Positions 1 to 11,667 of a stretch of DNA of 64,000 nt are shown here, piece after piece. The notes under the pieces were generated by a model. The model did no database searches. It was not told the DNA's origin and saw only the letters and a program-made list of their open reading frames with translations. Position 1 is the stretch's first letter; every line of letters starts with the position of its first letter. This DNA is from Misgurnus anguillicaudatus (Eukaryota > Chordata > Actinopteri > Cypriniformes > Cobitidae), in contig NC_073361.2 in the NCBI RefSeq assembly GCF_027580225.2, positions 28,010,001 to 28,074,000 of the forward strand, given 5' to 3'. The position numbers and the translations under genes are program-made.

Positions 1-426
1 CTTTCCCCGCCATTGACAAGTTAACTCAGCAATTAAGAGAAAACGCTTCCCTGCCAATGACGAGTATTTCCGGCAATCCGTAATACTGCTTTTGTCCACC
101 AGGTGGCAATCTTTCGCAACTTATAAAACCCAGAAGTATGGCATCTGTATGTCCATGTATGTTTTGAAGATAGCTCTGAATCGGATCTCTATTAAAAGTC
201 CTTCACAAAAATTGAATTATCTCAGCTTTGAAGAAACCTACCCATATTTGAGGGGTGATAAAAAGAAAACTTTTTTTGAAAGCAGAGGGTCTCTTCTTTG
301 ATATATTGTATGTTTATATATTTAAAGAGGAACATTTTCTGGAAGGCATTAAACTTTTGTGAAAATCATTAAAAATGCTGGCGGTCGCTGGTAAAATTTT
401 TTAAAAACACTGCCAGGGAAAGAGTT
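1..426. repeat. Foldback DNA element, cut by the window edge
   Basis: The first bases (ctttccccgccattgac) and the sequence near 405-426 (cactgccagggaaagagtt) look like opposing ends of one element, reading cctggcagtg.. on the opposite strand. The interior ('aaaaatgctggcgg') matches my memory of a dispersed fish MITE. The left terminus probably lies just outside the window. The 69-codon open frame inside shows no protein similarity I recognise. Family assignment is from memory, so confidence is moderate. Confidence 0.5.
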
Positions 427-2107
427 AAGTAAATGCAAGTAAAAAAGAGTGTATTTTGAAATTAATTTATAAAAATAGTTTGATTTGTGTTTTGCCATAC
501 ACAGTTTCATTGAATGCACACGCGTTGCCATGGTGAACCGCCTAGACCGAAGTTAACTTCTGGTCTGTGCTTATTTATCGATTTGGCTAGTGGCTAACCT
601 GACATCTGGAACATATAACTTGTAAAAAAAATTGACAAAGGGAGATGGCGAGCATGCATCACTGCTGTGCGGAGAGGTTTGGCAACCAGGCAAGAATTCA
701 AGGACCTGTAGATAACAGTGTATACATTCATTTCACAAAGTAAATTTAGCTCAGTGTAGTAGTTGATATGTGTTGACATAGTCCTTTCAGTCATATGTCA
801 TATCTTGTTATTCATTATATGTGGAAGTCTACCGGAAGTTGCATTTAGTCCGTTTGTTCTTGTTTTCGCTGCTAAATCGTCAATAGGATTTTGGCAGTGC
901 CATTCTTCAATGGAAGTTTGGCTATTAAACACACAAAAAAATAAATTAAAATCATGCTGCCTTGTGTCAGAGGCAGACATCATAATCTCATGCATAGTCT
1001 GTCTTGAAAGGTTAATACATTAACCTTTATGGAGATTTTTACTTTTTAAAACCCTGCTGTTACACCATATTGGCTTCATCAGTTTTTTTATTCTTTCAGT
1101 ACTTAGCTAATTATATTTTCTCCTAACCCTCACACAACCCTATTACATTTTTTCGATTTCCAGTCAGACATTATTTTGACATGCTTTTATTAAGCTGTTT
1201 TCGTAGTATGGACTGTCGAGCGGTCTCTTAGTTTTTTGTTTTTTTTTTTGTCCTCGTAAGCAAACCCTGACCAACACCTTCACACATATTAACAATTGAA
1301 AAACTCGGATGCCAAACCCTTTGAAATGTTTTATTGTAAATGAAAATTTTTGATTAGATTCTGCCAACGAACGGATTAAGTGGATTTGACGCAAAAGTAT
1401 TTGATTATGTGCCGAGAGAATTTGTTTAAAATCATTATCTTATTTGGCGTTTATGGGTTTTAACGTAAGAAGTTCTGCATTGTGTTATTGAAGATGTGTC
1501 AAGTACATATTTTAGCTGAAGTATTTCTTTTCACTAAAGAAAAGTAAAGGTTAACACAGGCCTTGAGTTCTCTTTTATTGTAAGAAGGTACTAGTTCATT
1601 GTAAAAAAGTACTGTAACAAAGTTGGCAAACGTGTGACCATGAATGTATATTGGAAAATATCTTTGATAGACAAAAAGTCTTTCAACAGGCCTTGAGTGC
1701 TCTAACATGAGTTTATTCAAATGTAAAACTTCAAAAGAATTGTGCACAGTCGTGGTCCTTGCCAAAGCATAAAGAAGCTATTACAGATAATTTCTTCTGA
1801 TATCGCTATTGATACTGTTATACAATATTGTTCCCATACAGCTCCCTGGGGTGAAATGTAATTGCTCAGAAGTTGCTCTTTCATGGCTCACGAGGCACAA
1901 TTGCATCGTATCCATAATATGTCAGTGTGGTATCAACTGTAGATGATTTCTAGAAAACTCTTTATAAGAAATAAAATACACAAACTGGGACAATTATTGA
2001 CACACGGTATAGAGCTGTAAAAATAATGTGGATAACATTTCCTGATGTTTCAGAGACATTTGAGTTGATTTTGACATCGCTTTGATGCAGACTTTTGATA
2101 TCTTGGC
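427..2107. other. Unassigned AT-rich DNA
   Basis: No coding exon, RNA gene or clear repeat end was found. Open frames here are short, lack family motifs and are not flanked by convincing splice sites. There are T-rich tracts near 1230-1250. Confidence 0.5.
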
Positions 2108-2226
2108 ACATCTTATGCTGGGTACACACCGATTTCCCCCCTTCCGAAAATCCTAGCTATGTCCTGATTATCTTGATGGCTCTACAGATTATCTTATCAG
2201 ATTTTCCCTTGGTGTGAGGTGTGTTA
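2108..2226. repeat. Possible end of a DNA element
   Basis: 'gctgggtacacaccgat' at about 2118 resembles the terminus of a dispersed fish element, and 'ttggtgtgaggtgtg' about 80 bases on could be part of a decayed partner. No target duplication is visible, so this is a weak call. Confidence 0.3.
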
Positions 2227-2909
2227 AGAGCGTCGAGTGGAGCCGCCTCGATCACGAATCACAAATATTAAACTTGTTTAATGTTTACGATCAAAATTTG
2301 GACTGTTAATGAAAATTTTATAGACGTCCAGCCATACATAAATTAAACCAAACACCTTGTAATCACTGTTGACTTTGCTTACATGATTGGATACCATACA
2401 TCTCACAAGTTAAAAAAAATGAAACATAACCAAATTTAACGTTGTTTTGGCTAGAAGTGGGTTACTCATAGCCTGAAAACATTGGCTCTAAATTGAACCT
2501 TTATGGTAAAATGATGGCTATTGCTTGCTGGGAAACCATCTTCAGGCATTTGACTTAATTTAGTGAACTAACTTATTGCCTCATATGTTCAGTAAAACTG
2601 GAGTAAAAGCTTATTTATAAAAACATACACTTATGAGGCAGCTTTACCTGTGCTAATGTTTTAACATGCAAAAATTAACTGCGAAGATAAATTATTATTT
2701 GCTTATTTGTTTCAATGAATGAATACATGAACCATATTTTCATTCTGAATTACATTTGATCTTACTGCATGTGGCAACATCGACAGTTGCTTCATTTTAT
2801 TACCACAATCTGTTTCGGTCATAAAATCTGGCAAATCTGACGTGCATGATCGCCTCTGTGGTTTCTCTTACTTTGTCAAATCCTTGTAAGTAAATCTTTT
2901 CTTCATATA
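2227..2909. other. Unassigned DNA
   Basis: AT-rich sequence without long open frames, terminal repeats or RNA boxes that I can see. Confidence 0.5.
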
Positions 2910-3217
2910 CAGTAGGGGAGAGCAGGGGCAAAAGTACAATTTTATAGAAAAAAACTTAATTTTAAAGATAATGTTTTAGACAGAGATATTTTTGCTGTGG
3001 TCAATAACTCATAAGTGTGGTCTATCAATATCAGGTGGAATTTTGAACGAATGTAAAACGACTTTAGTATAATTTCACTTTGAACATAAGTAGTGCATTG
3101 TTACTTTTGACCCTGTCAGCAGGGACGAAAGTAGGGTCAAAAGTAACACAACAGAACAATAAAGTTTTTTGTGTTACACTTGTTTGTATTAAATATACAC
3201 ATGACTATGACATTGTT

Positions 3218-3292
3218 AACCCATTTGCGCCTGATGCTGCGCCGAAACATTACATCTACCACCGTTGCGTGCACCATCAGGCGCAAATGTAA
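3218..3292. repeat. Short hairpin with 15-bp arms
   Basis: The arms catttgcgcctgatg (3223) and catcaggcgcaaatg (3275) are exact reverse complements separated by about 37 bases. It is probably a deletion derivative of a MITE lying inside the larger element at 2910-4221. Confidence 0.7.
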
Positions 3293-3641
3293 CTGCAAAC
3301 GTATTTTGTCATTTATCTTTGTAAAAAATAACGAAATTACATTTTTTATTTTAAATTTTGGTTTTATCAAATATTTCAAAAGCAACAAACAGTACAAACT
3401 TAAATTGTTGAGAATAAAACATTTTTCAACAGTTTGAACACTTTTGAAAATAAAATTAATTCAAATTAGAATAATATAAATTTTCAACATATACAACAGT
3501 ATTAGCAGCGGGACAAAAGTAACAAGTGTTACTTTCGATCCGACAGGATCTCCTCACATTTAAACCTGATTTACTTTTATTTTGAGAATGAAACTTCAGG
3601 ATGTGTTAAAGCATTAAATAACCTGTAGATTGATCAGTACT

Positions 3642-3974
3642 TTAAAGGAGCATTTCACCCATAGAAACATTAATCTTTATTGAAAGTGCGTCATATTTGT
3701 AGTCGAAATGTAACATACATTTCAAATTTGGTGCCTATTTGAATGAGAAAAGAGGTGTTTGTAGTCTCACTCCCTCAACAAAGATATAGCACTTCCTTCT
3801 TTCAATGATGCAAAATGATGATTTTTACATCATTGAAAGAAGGAAGTGCAACACTGAAATCTGTATTTCTCCTGTCTCAGTTGCAACTGGGGAAATGATG
3901 CACGACCATTCAAAAACATGACTGGGGTTCTAACTATACAAAGATTAATGCAAATGGGTGAAGTGTCCCTTTAA
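3642..3974. mobile_element. TTAA-bounded MITE nested in a DNA transposon
   Basis: The ends ttaaaggagcatttcaccca and tgggtgaagtgtccctttaa are inverted repeats bounded by TTAA. At the centre (about 3791-3850) a second hairpin has arms cacttccttctttcaatga and tcattgaaagaaggaagtg around a short loop. The TTAA boundaries suggest a piggyBac-like or other TTAA-targeting mobiliser; this is an inference. The insert must be younger than its host at 2910-4221. Confidence 0.75.
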
Positions 3975-4238
3975 CAATGACACAATGCGTTATAAGAAAA
4001 AAAATGACCTCTTTTAGAATTTACTTATTATGGTTGAAAACACCTTTCTGGATCTACATGCGGAAAACGGTGAGTAAATAACGCAATATTTGTCAGGTCT
4101 GTCAAGGGTTTATGTGCTAAAGATGCTGCCGGTTTGGAATGAAAATGTTATCAGGGCTTGGAGAAAATCGCTTTGTTACTTTTGTCCCACGTTACTTTTG
4201 CCGTGGTTCTCCCCTAAACTGAAAAAAATTATTCATTC

Positions 4239-5180
4239 AATTTACTAAATTTTTTTAAGGTAAGTGGTCGCAATAAATTTTTTAAGCTCCATTTAAAGGG
4301 GGGTTCAATGGTATTTCACGCATTCTGACTTATTAACACAGTTAAAAAGTTGTTTCCTCATGCTAAACGTAGGCAAAGTGTCAAAAAAGCATTTGGGCGT
4401 GTTACAGAGTATTTCTGTGCCGAATGCACTTCGCCAGTGCTCATACAAGTTTCGGAAAGTTTTTCCGATTACAGGACCAACTGACGTTTCAGGGGTTTCT
4501 ATACGCATCACTTCTTTATATGTGCACTTCCCCCGGAAAACCCCGCCCACAGGCGGGAGACGCTAGAACTTACATTCACATCACGCGACAGCCTTGTTTA
4601 ATTTCAAAACTCAACAATGGCACGAATAAAGAAGTGCGTTTTGGATGTAAGGAGAAGAAATCCAGCCTTATGAAAACAATGGATACAGTTTATTATCCGG
4701 GGTAGCAGCGGAGTTTTGCATGTGTGTTTGATGCTCTGGATTTCCCCAACCGGGTCACGAGTTGCACGCGGTAAGTAAGACTTCTGTCTTATGTTGTAAA
4801 TATGCACGTGCATATTATATAAATGACACGAACATGTAGTGAATCATAAGTTATAAGTGTTGTACAGTGTTGCATGACTCGTACTCGCTCCTCCCGCGGT
4901 AGTAACTCTTCCTTCTTTATTTTTTCGTACGTTATCGGAAAGATTCGGTAAAGCTAATCTTTCTTTTATAAATCTGACTAAACTAAAGACTCTTTGGAAA
5001 TATAAAGGATGTCATACTACTCTATAGGTACTCCAGATTAACATCAGAAATGCAGATACAGTGTGTGTTACGTGAGCTTTAAAAAAAATAGAAAAACAAA
5101 ACAAAACAAAAAACTTTTGTTTAAATGTAGCTTAAATAAATTGATTGCGACCACTTACCTTAAAAAAAATTCGTAAATTG
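4239..5180. mobile_element. DNA element with ~43-bp terminal inverted repeats
   Basis: The left end caatttactaaattttttt continues into aaggtaagtggtcgcaat. The right end carries the same sequence inverted (attgcgaccacttacctt .. gtaaattg), with only a few mismatches over about 43 bases. Almost the whole interior is a second, TTAA-bounded element (4293-5082). The outer element is therefore a short palindromic MITE that served as an insertion target. Confidence 0.8.
4293..5082. mobile_element. TTAA-bounded DNA element, copy 1
   Basis: It starts ttaaaggggggttcaatgg and ends gttacgtgagctttaa. A second copy with the same ends lies at 58149-58933 in an unrelated flank, which fixes both borders and shows mobility. 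It shares internal landmarks with that copy, such as 'cattctgacttattaacaca' and 'actcgtactcgctcctcccg'. Copies of 93 and 69 codons of open sequence are not conserved enough to call a protein. Confidence 0.85.
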
Positions 5181-6821
5181 TCTAGGCCACTACCACCAGA
5201 CCTGTTGTTTTAGAAGTTTTAATGTCCATCCATATTTATTTTCAATCTATTTTATTAAGATACAAACAGAAAATACAGAAAATATGTAAAAAAAAATATT
5301 TATTTACTTAATCTTCTTTAGGCATTGCCGATGTTTAGTGTGACCTTTCTTGGAACTAAACACATCTTGAGCGTTTTTAAGCAGAATTAAGAATTATTTT
5401 ATTTTATTTAGGTTTAAGAGTTCCTGCAGTTTCAAGTGGAAGGGGAGTTTACCCTAAAAACTTGACACATCAGTTTACATTTTTATACAGTTTTTAATAC
5501 TACATTTCCTGTATTTTCTGGATGTATTCTATTAAAGAGACTGAGAAACAATTATATGAGATCACTATAACATTGCAAAAACAACAAATCTGATTGTGGC
5601 ATGGTGGCCCAAGACTTTACTGTATATATACAGTATACATTGTCAAGTCAGGACAGTTTAACATTAATGTCTGACCTAGAATCTATTTTAACAAAAGAGA
5701 CGCCAGTTCAGATTTCGCGTTTAAAGGCATCTCACGGGCTCAAATGAATCGTCAGAAGTTTCTGTCAACAATGCCTGGACCCTCACGCTTCACTTCAAAC
5801 CATCACTTCCTCAGTCAAACCTTAAGACATCTCACAAATGCAGAGCCCCACACGAGTGCCGCTTTCGTTCTCCGAACACCTCAAAGCCACACAGATGCAA
5901 ATCAATTTTCCCGTGCATGTATCCTGCTCTTTCCTCGTGTGAAAGGAGGAGGAAATTGAGGTCACGCTCCATCAGAAACTGATCGTCCCCGAATGTTCCC
6001 ATTGTGGCTGCTGGAGTAGGAGAAGGAAGGGAGAAAGATTGTCTGTGTCGGAGAGCGTTGGGCTCTGTCGCTTATAAAGTCTATGCAACCCCTGGAGAAA
6101 CTATAGTGACCTGCGAGAAGCCTGACCTTCAACAAATCAGGTCTAATGATGACACTGATCTACGACATGAATCATGAATTGGAAAGATACAGTATTTCTG
6201 ACATCTGTCTCAAGAAGCAAGTTTACAAGGGTAAACACGTCAATTGGATCCAGCTTCACAGCTGTTAATCGGCACTAAAATACATTACGGCTAACATGAT
6301 GTGGTCTAGGACAGGTTATGTTCTCCATTAGATTACAAATAGACAATAAATTGTGAGAAAAGTGACATCCATTTGTCCCTTACTCTAAATTTATGGGCAC
6401 TTCATTTACATATTAATTAATCATGTTTATTTAAAGACCATTACCACTGCGAATCAAACCGCTCCATGGTGCTAACAATGGTAGATGCATACACAAATGA
6501 TGCCTTCTATACATATGAAGTGAAACCTTGCTCCCCATCACTCAGAACATGCTAGTCAGATGTCATGCTTTCAAGGTGGATTGCGGGATTGAAGCATAAG
6601 TCTAAAGTAAACATTTTGAAGGCGAATGGTACTGTAGGAAAACTAAGTAAAAAACACTTTTTAGGTGTTACCAATTTTAGTAATTTATAAGTTAATCCAA
6701 CTTTCACATTTTGCACTGTGTGTTATGTGTTATTCCAACAATATATACATTTTGTATTAAAGTCTCCCAGTAGTCAAGATTTGTATAATTTAAAATTCAT
6801 CTTTGAGCATCAAAATAGCAC
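5181..6821. other. Unassigned region with a less AT-rich block at 5740-6100
   Basis: Most of this stretch has no recognised repeat. The block 5740-6100 is less AT-rich and contains gcttataaagtc (about 6070), a TATA-like box, but no start codon with a sustained frame or splice donor follows. I record it as a possible unique or regulatory block with no further evidence. Confidence 0.3.
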
Positions 6822-7029
6822 ATGAAGAGTTTGCTTCCAAAACGCAATTCATTTTGACTAATTTCGGTAAAAAAAACATGTTTTCTATACCAAGAAAGTG
6901 ACAAGATGAAAACCACTATTAGGGATGCACCGATGTGGAAATTTTGGCCGATACGATAACCAATAACTCTTTATATTTGGGGGCCAATAACCAATATATA
7001 TATATATATATATATATAGGCCGATAAAT

Positions 7030-7440
7030 AGTAGTAGTAGTACTTCATTGTTCAGCCAAAGCTGAAAATTCATCTTTGGTCTCGCCATACAATCACATAA
7101 CAATTAACAATACACAACATTCACAGTAATAAAATTGATATAAATATATACATACAATATTAAAAAAAAACATACATTAAAATATATATTTCCTAACCCT
7201 TATTTAAAAGACTTATTGCATTTGGTAAGAAGGTTTGTTTATATATTGCTTTAGTTGCTTTTGGTGTTCTGTAATGACGCTGTGATGGTAATAATTCAAA
7301 AACATGATTCAAGGGGTGTGTTGTGTCTCTTGTTATAATCAAAGCTTTTCTCTGGACAGCAATTTCATAAAGCTGAGCAACTGACTTTTGCTTTAATCCT
7401 ATAATTTTTCCGGCTACTCCGGCTATATTCATATTAATTT
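7030..7440 (-). mobile_element. 5'-truncated non-LTR retrotransposon (LINE) fragment
   Basis: On the minus strand an open frame ends at 7193 and is followed by about 150 bases of 3' untranslated sequence ending in a tandem tac/agt trinucleotide repeat (7031-7043). A short 3' tandem repeat is typical of CR1/L2-type LINEs. The 5' part of the element, including the polymerase catalytic region, is missing, as is usual for LINE insertions. It lies inside the element at 6921-7718, making it the third and youngest layer here. Confidence 0.65.
7193..7432 (-). pseudogene. C-terminal remnant of a LINE ORF2-type protein
   Basis: The remnant is about 79 codons. Its translation includes HPLNHVFELLPSQRHYRTPK followed shortly by FLPNAISLLN. 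From memory this resembles the extreme C-terminus of reverse-transcriptase polyproteins of several vertebrate LINE clades (pattern 'LLPSGRRYR.P' then 'F.P.AI.LLN'). The catalytic YxDD motif and endonuclease are absent, so the fragment cannot encode a working enzyme. The clade (CR1, L2 or Rex-like) cannot be settled from this length. No real start codon is implied; the frame is simply open at its 5' break. Confidence 0.6.
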
Positions 7441-8649
7441 CACAATGAAAAACTCCCAGACCGAGGACATCTTGTCTTTGCGCTAGACTAGCATACTCTT
7501 CTTAAGCCCGCACCACGTGTCATCTTTGTGCTATGTCACAGAAAGCACCAATCAAAACTCCACATGGCCAGCAACGAGCAAGTGAAGTGGTTCAACAAAC
7601 CAAAATAATCCATCATTTATCGGCTTTCATTTATCGGCCTAATTTTGCTATCAGACCGATAACCGATAATATTAAAAATAAGCAGTTATCGGCCGATAAC
7701 GATATATCGTGCATCCCTACTATTTTCTGTTACAAACTTTCACATAGCATCTTTAGGTTATAATAACATTAAAAATTCAAATTCATAATTTGATTTTCAA
7801 ATATTTATTATAAAAACGGATTATTTTTTCCGCAAAATGCAATAAATCTATTGAATCAATATTTAAATGTGCATTCAGCTTTGCCATGTTATATTCATTT
7901 AGTTGATTAGTGGTATACAATGATTAAAAATAAACATTAAATGGCATTAATCAAAACACTTACTTTGTCATATTAAGAACACTGTCATCTTTGGGATGTC
8001 GTCGCTGAACTTTTTTAAAAGCGATCAGGTGTAAAATGTTTCAGTCCTGCTCGATTTCGTTGACTAAATAATGAAAAGTTTTTCATAAGATCCTCTGGGG
8101 TCAATGTGTTAGCATGAGAGAAGCTCGATGCTCTCGGGAAAACAAGCAACAGACGACATTTTTCCGTCGCCCGAGTGGCTTTCGTTTCTTCCCTGCTACA
8201 GAAAACCACCACAGGTTTATCAATGCCATCAAAAGTATTATTTAGTTTTTGTTTGTTTGTTGTTCACAAAGTACAAAGTAGTTGAGGAAAACTAAGATTT
8301 TGTGTATATTCAACGTGCCCCCATTGTTGTTTACAAGGCGTGGAATGGTGCGCTGTGATTGGTTGAGCGGATTTATTGCATTCTGCAGAGAAAGATGACT
8401 GCCGTTTATCGCGTTTTGGAAAAAGGGAGAAAAGATGACAGAATAACACGGCAGATATCGTATTTTGTGTAAACTTAAGAATTTACCTTTTTAATACTGA
8501 CCTGATACAATATTGATTTTGGTGGTAACTCATTTTTAAAAAAATATATATATATTTTTTGGGAACCATACTCTTCATATTTAAATGTTGTTTCTGTCAC
8601 AGTAATTTCTTCATGCTTTAAAACAGCTTGAATATAACTCTACATCCTT

Positions 8650-8840
8650 ACCTCATTCAGTATAGGCAGATCTATGAATATGCTAATTAGCCCCCGCCTC
8701 TACTTAATCACACAGCTCGGACCATAGATATAAATATGTGAATTATTCCCATCACCAGTTTCAGACAATGCATAAGTTTAGTTTCACACAATGCATATGT
8801 GAACTGCGCATTTTGCAGCATTAATCTTTAAGCGCTGATG
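8650..8840. repeat. Dispersed repeat fragment
   Basis: 'cattcagtataggcagatct' and the following 'atgctaattagcccccgcct' resemble the end of a fish dispersed repeat that I recall. No matching partner end is visible; it runs into the MITE at 8841. Confidence 0.35.
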
Positions 8841-9059
8841 TTAAAGGCGGAGTCTACGATGTTTGAAAAACGCGTTGGAAAAGGAGACGGGCCGACTACC
8901 AAAACACACTTATAGCCAATCAAATCAAATGCCGGGTTGCGTATGTGTGGGGCATGTCTTTCAACAGAAGGTCCACATTCTATTGGGGTAGGGGCGTGTT
9001 TGTTTAGGTGATTTCAAATATCAACATTGGCTTTCAAACATCATGGACTCCGCCTTTAA
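8841..9059. mobile_element. TTAA-bounded MITE
   Basis: The ends ttaaaggcggagtctacgat and tcatggactccgcctttaa are inverted, and the repeats continue for about 27 bases ('gtttgaaa' and 'tttcaaac'). It is 219 bases long with no coding capacity. Confidence 0.85.
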
Positions 9060-9094
9060 ATGATGAATTTGCCCATGGCTTGTATTAAAACATA

Positions 9095-10529
9095 TTAAAG
9101 GATTAGTTCATTTAAAAAAAATCCAGATAATTTACTCACCACCATGTCATCCAAAATGTTGATGTCTTTATTTGTTCAATCGAGAAGAAATTATGTTTTT
9201 GAGGAAAACAATCCAGGATTTTCTCATTTTAATGGCCTTTAATGGACCCCAACACTTATTAGTTTTAATGCAGTTTAACGTTGTTTCAACGTAGTTTCAA
9301 TGGATTCTATACGATCCCAAACGAGGCGTAAGGGTCATATCTAGTGAAACGATTGTCATTTTTAACAAGAAAAATAAAAATATGCACTTTTAAACCACAA
9401 CTATCTCAGACTCTGTGACACGCCAGCGTGACCTCACGTAATTGCGTAATGCCGTGGAAAGGTCACGTGTTACATATGTGAAACGCACATATGCGGACCA
9501 TTTTAAACAATAAACTGACACAATGACATTAATTAATATAATTCGACATACAACAATGTCGGAACGGTCCTCTTTCTTCACACTTGTAAACACTGGGGTG
9601 TAGTTTCGATACGTCGTGTGACCTCTTGACGTGATGACGAATTAGATAGACGAGAAGTTGTGGTGTAGCCTCTTATGGAATGGCTGAAATTCCACAAGAG
9701 GGCGTATTTGTTCCTTAGACGTTGCACAATAAACGTGACATCCGAATATATTCATTATAAGTCGTGAATGAAAAATGAGATTCGAACGAATGTCCGTTAG
9801 TGAACTAATTGTATACACTATTTATATCGTAATTCGGTCAGAAACGTCAAAATTGTGAGATGAACAAATCGTTTTGGATTAAAAGGCTTGGATATTCCAT
9901 TTCCTTGGACTTTTGGGGATTTATGAACAATTTGTTTTTTGATAATTTCACCGAAGCGGATAAAGAGAAGATTTTGTTGGTAAATAAATATCCTAAATTG
10001 GCGCCTCCCGGTTCAGGTAACTAACAACTAGATTACAGTTTTATGACTGCTATAAATCATATGATGCTTTGTGTGTGCGCTTAATGGAATCCTGAAAGTC
10101 TAAGCTATCAAACAATGTGCCGCATGACCGTATATTTTGAAGATTTAATGCTTCAAAGTTACAATGACGTTTATGCAGCTTCACATGCAAGGGAGGGGGT
10201 GTGCCGTGTCCGGCACAGTGTCCCTTATCAGGTTAAAAGTGCATATTTTTTAATTTTTCTTGTCAAAAATGACAATCATTTCGCTAGATAAGACCCTTAT
10301 GCATCCTTTGGGATCGTTTAGAGTCATTTGAAACTGCAATTTGAAACTTCATTAAAACTGTTACGTGTTGGGGTCCATTGGGGTCCATTGAAATGAGAAA
10401 AATCCTGGAATGTTTTCCTCAAAAAACATAATTTCTTCTCGACTGAACAAATAAAGACATCAACATTTTGGATGACATGTTGGTGAGTAAATTATGGATT
10501 TTTTTAAAGAAAATTGACTAATCCTTTAA
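9095..10529. mobile_element. Family B long-armed foldback, copy 1
   Basis: Both ends carry ttaaaggattag, and inverted arms continue for about 150-200 bases through 'tttactcaccaccatgtcat', 'aaatgttgatgtctt' and 'gaagaaattatgtttttgag'. It is longer than copies 2-4 because its interior (about 9600-10230) holds sequence not seen in them. The minus-strand open frame at 9390-9593 is shared with copies 2 and 4 (peptide VRFIYVTRDLSTAL or close), but lies in the arm and shows no known domain. Confidence 0.85.
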
Positions 10530-11298
10530 AGCCACCACGTAGACATATAAACAACAGGAAAAACCTGAACGTCCCCACAGTGGGAGTTTAAGAAAATAAA
10601 GCATATTTCAGAAATGTTTGCCTTGTTGTGTGTTGTCGTGTGGTCCTAAAAAATTTCTCTATGAACAAAATTAGTTTCTTTTGACTTAACTATACTTTAA
10701 AATATGACCATTGCAAGTTTTAATGAGATCCACTCCATCCTACCCATTTGATATCTCCGGTCTTAGAGTACACTTGCAGTCGGTCCAGGTGAAGTCCAGC
10801 TGATCTCGGCTCAGCCCAGCTGTTTGCAATGTGACCCAGATGGAGCAGTTGTTGTGTGTGTTCATCTCTCAGAGGACATTTGGATCTGGTATTAACCACT
10901 CCACCAACATCTGTACCTCCCTACAACCACCTGCTCACCAGTATGGACCAACACATTTTCATTTTGCTTGGCAATGTGTAACAGGGCAATGTGGTAAGCA
11001 CCCCTGACAAATAATGTTAATAGTCTGCATTTATCAGGACCTCTTATAAAGAGTGTCAGCTTCTTGTACTTATAGTGAAGAAGAATGCAGTAAACTGTAT
11101 TTATTCCAGCGATTTCCTGCTAATCCAAATGCTCAGAGAAATGATTGATTCTTAACCTTGCCAGCATGTCTTGAAGAGAGCGAGAGAGGAGGGTTTGGGA
11201 GGAGCTACTGTAGACTCAGCTGTAGTTATAAATGAGCGAGGCATGTTGCTTACACCCCTTACATGACTGCAATGTAAAAAAACATGCATTTTTTTGAT
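10530..11298. other. Unassigned region
   Basis: The block 10780-10930 is less AT-rich (cagtcggtccaggtgaagtc and following) and could be unique or an old repeat. No open frame with splice sites was found. Confidence 0.35.
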
Positions 11299-11429
11299 AA
11301 CACTTTACAACAAGGTTGTATTTGTTAACATTAGTAAATGCATTAGCTAACATGAACTAACAATGAGCAATACATCTACAGTGTTAATTATTTTTAGTTC
11401 ATAATAATTTTAGCATTTACTACTGTAAT

Positions 11430-11667
11430 ACAACCCCAAATCAGAAAAAGTTGGGATACTGTAGAAATTGTGAGTAAAAAAGGAATGGAACCATTTACAA
11501 ATCTCATAAACTTATATTTTATTCACAAAAAAGAATATAGATAACAAATCAATGGTTGAAAGTGATACATTTTGAAATGTCATGCCAAATATTGGGTCAT
11601 TTTGGATTTCATAAGAGCTACACATTCCAAAAAAAGTTGGGACAGGTAGCAATAAGAGGCCAGGAAA
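11430..11667. mobile_element. Fragment of an 'acaacccc..aaagttggga' repeat
   Basis: 'caaccccaaatcagaaaaag' followed by ttgggata, and later 'aaaaaaagttgggacag', are landmarks of a dispersed fish element I recall. The copy is truncated, ending where family B copy 2 begins. Confidence 0.6.

Larger units (their letters stand above)
2910..4221. mobile_element. DNA transposon with repeated subterminal motif
   Basis: The left end reads cagtaggggagagcagggg and the right end, on the opposite strand, cagtttaggggagaaccac, giving imperfect inverted termini. A motif close to gttacttttgNcc recurs inside in both orientations (about 2929, 3101, 3132, 3514, 3523, 4174 and 4191). Such repeats could be transposase-binding sites. 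No transposase is present, so the copy is non-autonomous. It contains two further inverted-repeat units at 3218-3292 and 3642-3974. The superfamily is not clear, and no target duplication is obvious. Confidence 0.7.
6921..7718. mobile_element. DNA transposon inside family A copy 1
   Basis: The ends agggatgcaccgatg and atatatcgtgcatccct are inverted. The 6-bp sequence actatt is duplicated on both sides (6915-6920 and 7719-7724), and removing the insert plus one duplicate restores the sequence of family A copy 2. Subterminal 'atcggcc/ggccgat' motifs recur near both ends. The interior includes a LINE fragment. A 6-bp duplication fits some hAT-related or other DNA families; I do not assign one. 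Confidence 0.8.
6822..8579. mobile_element. Family A DNA transposon, copy 1, interrupted
   Basis: The termini atgaagagtttgcttcc and gggaaccatactcttcat match those of two other copies at 43233-44231 and 48712-49983, whose consensus end is atgaagagtttggttccaaa followed by acgcgataaa. It is interrupted at 6915 by another transposon (6921-7718). Comparing it with the uninterrupted copy at 43.3 kb recovers the empty site gaaaaccactattttctg. The minus-strand segment around 8015-8212 has an open frame containing LTPEDLMK that also appears in the other copies, perhaps a fossil of the family's own protein. Confidence 0.85.

Noticed and set aside
6070..6085. TATA-like gcttataaagtc as a promoter
   Set aside because: No downstream exon, CpG cluster or other core elements; one motif is not enough.
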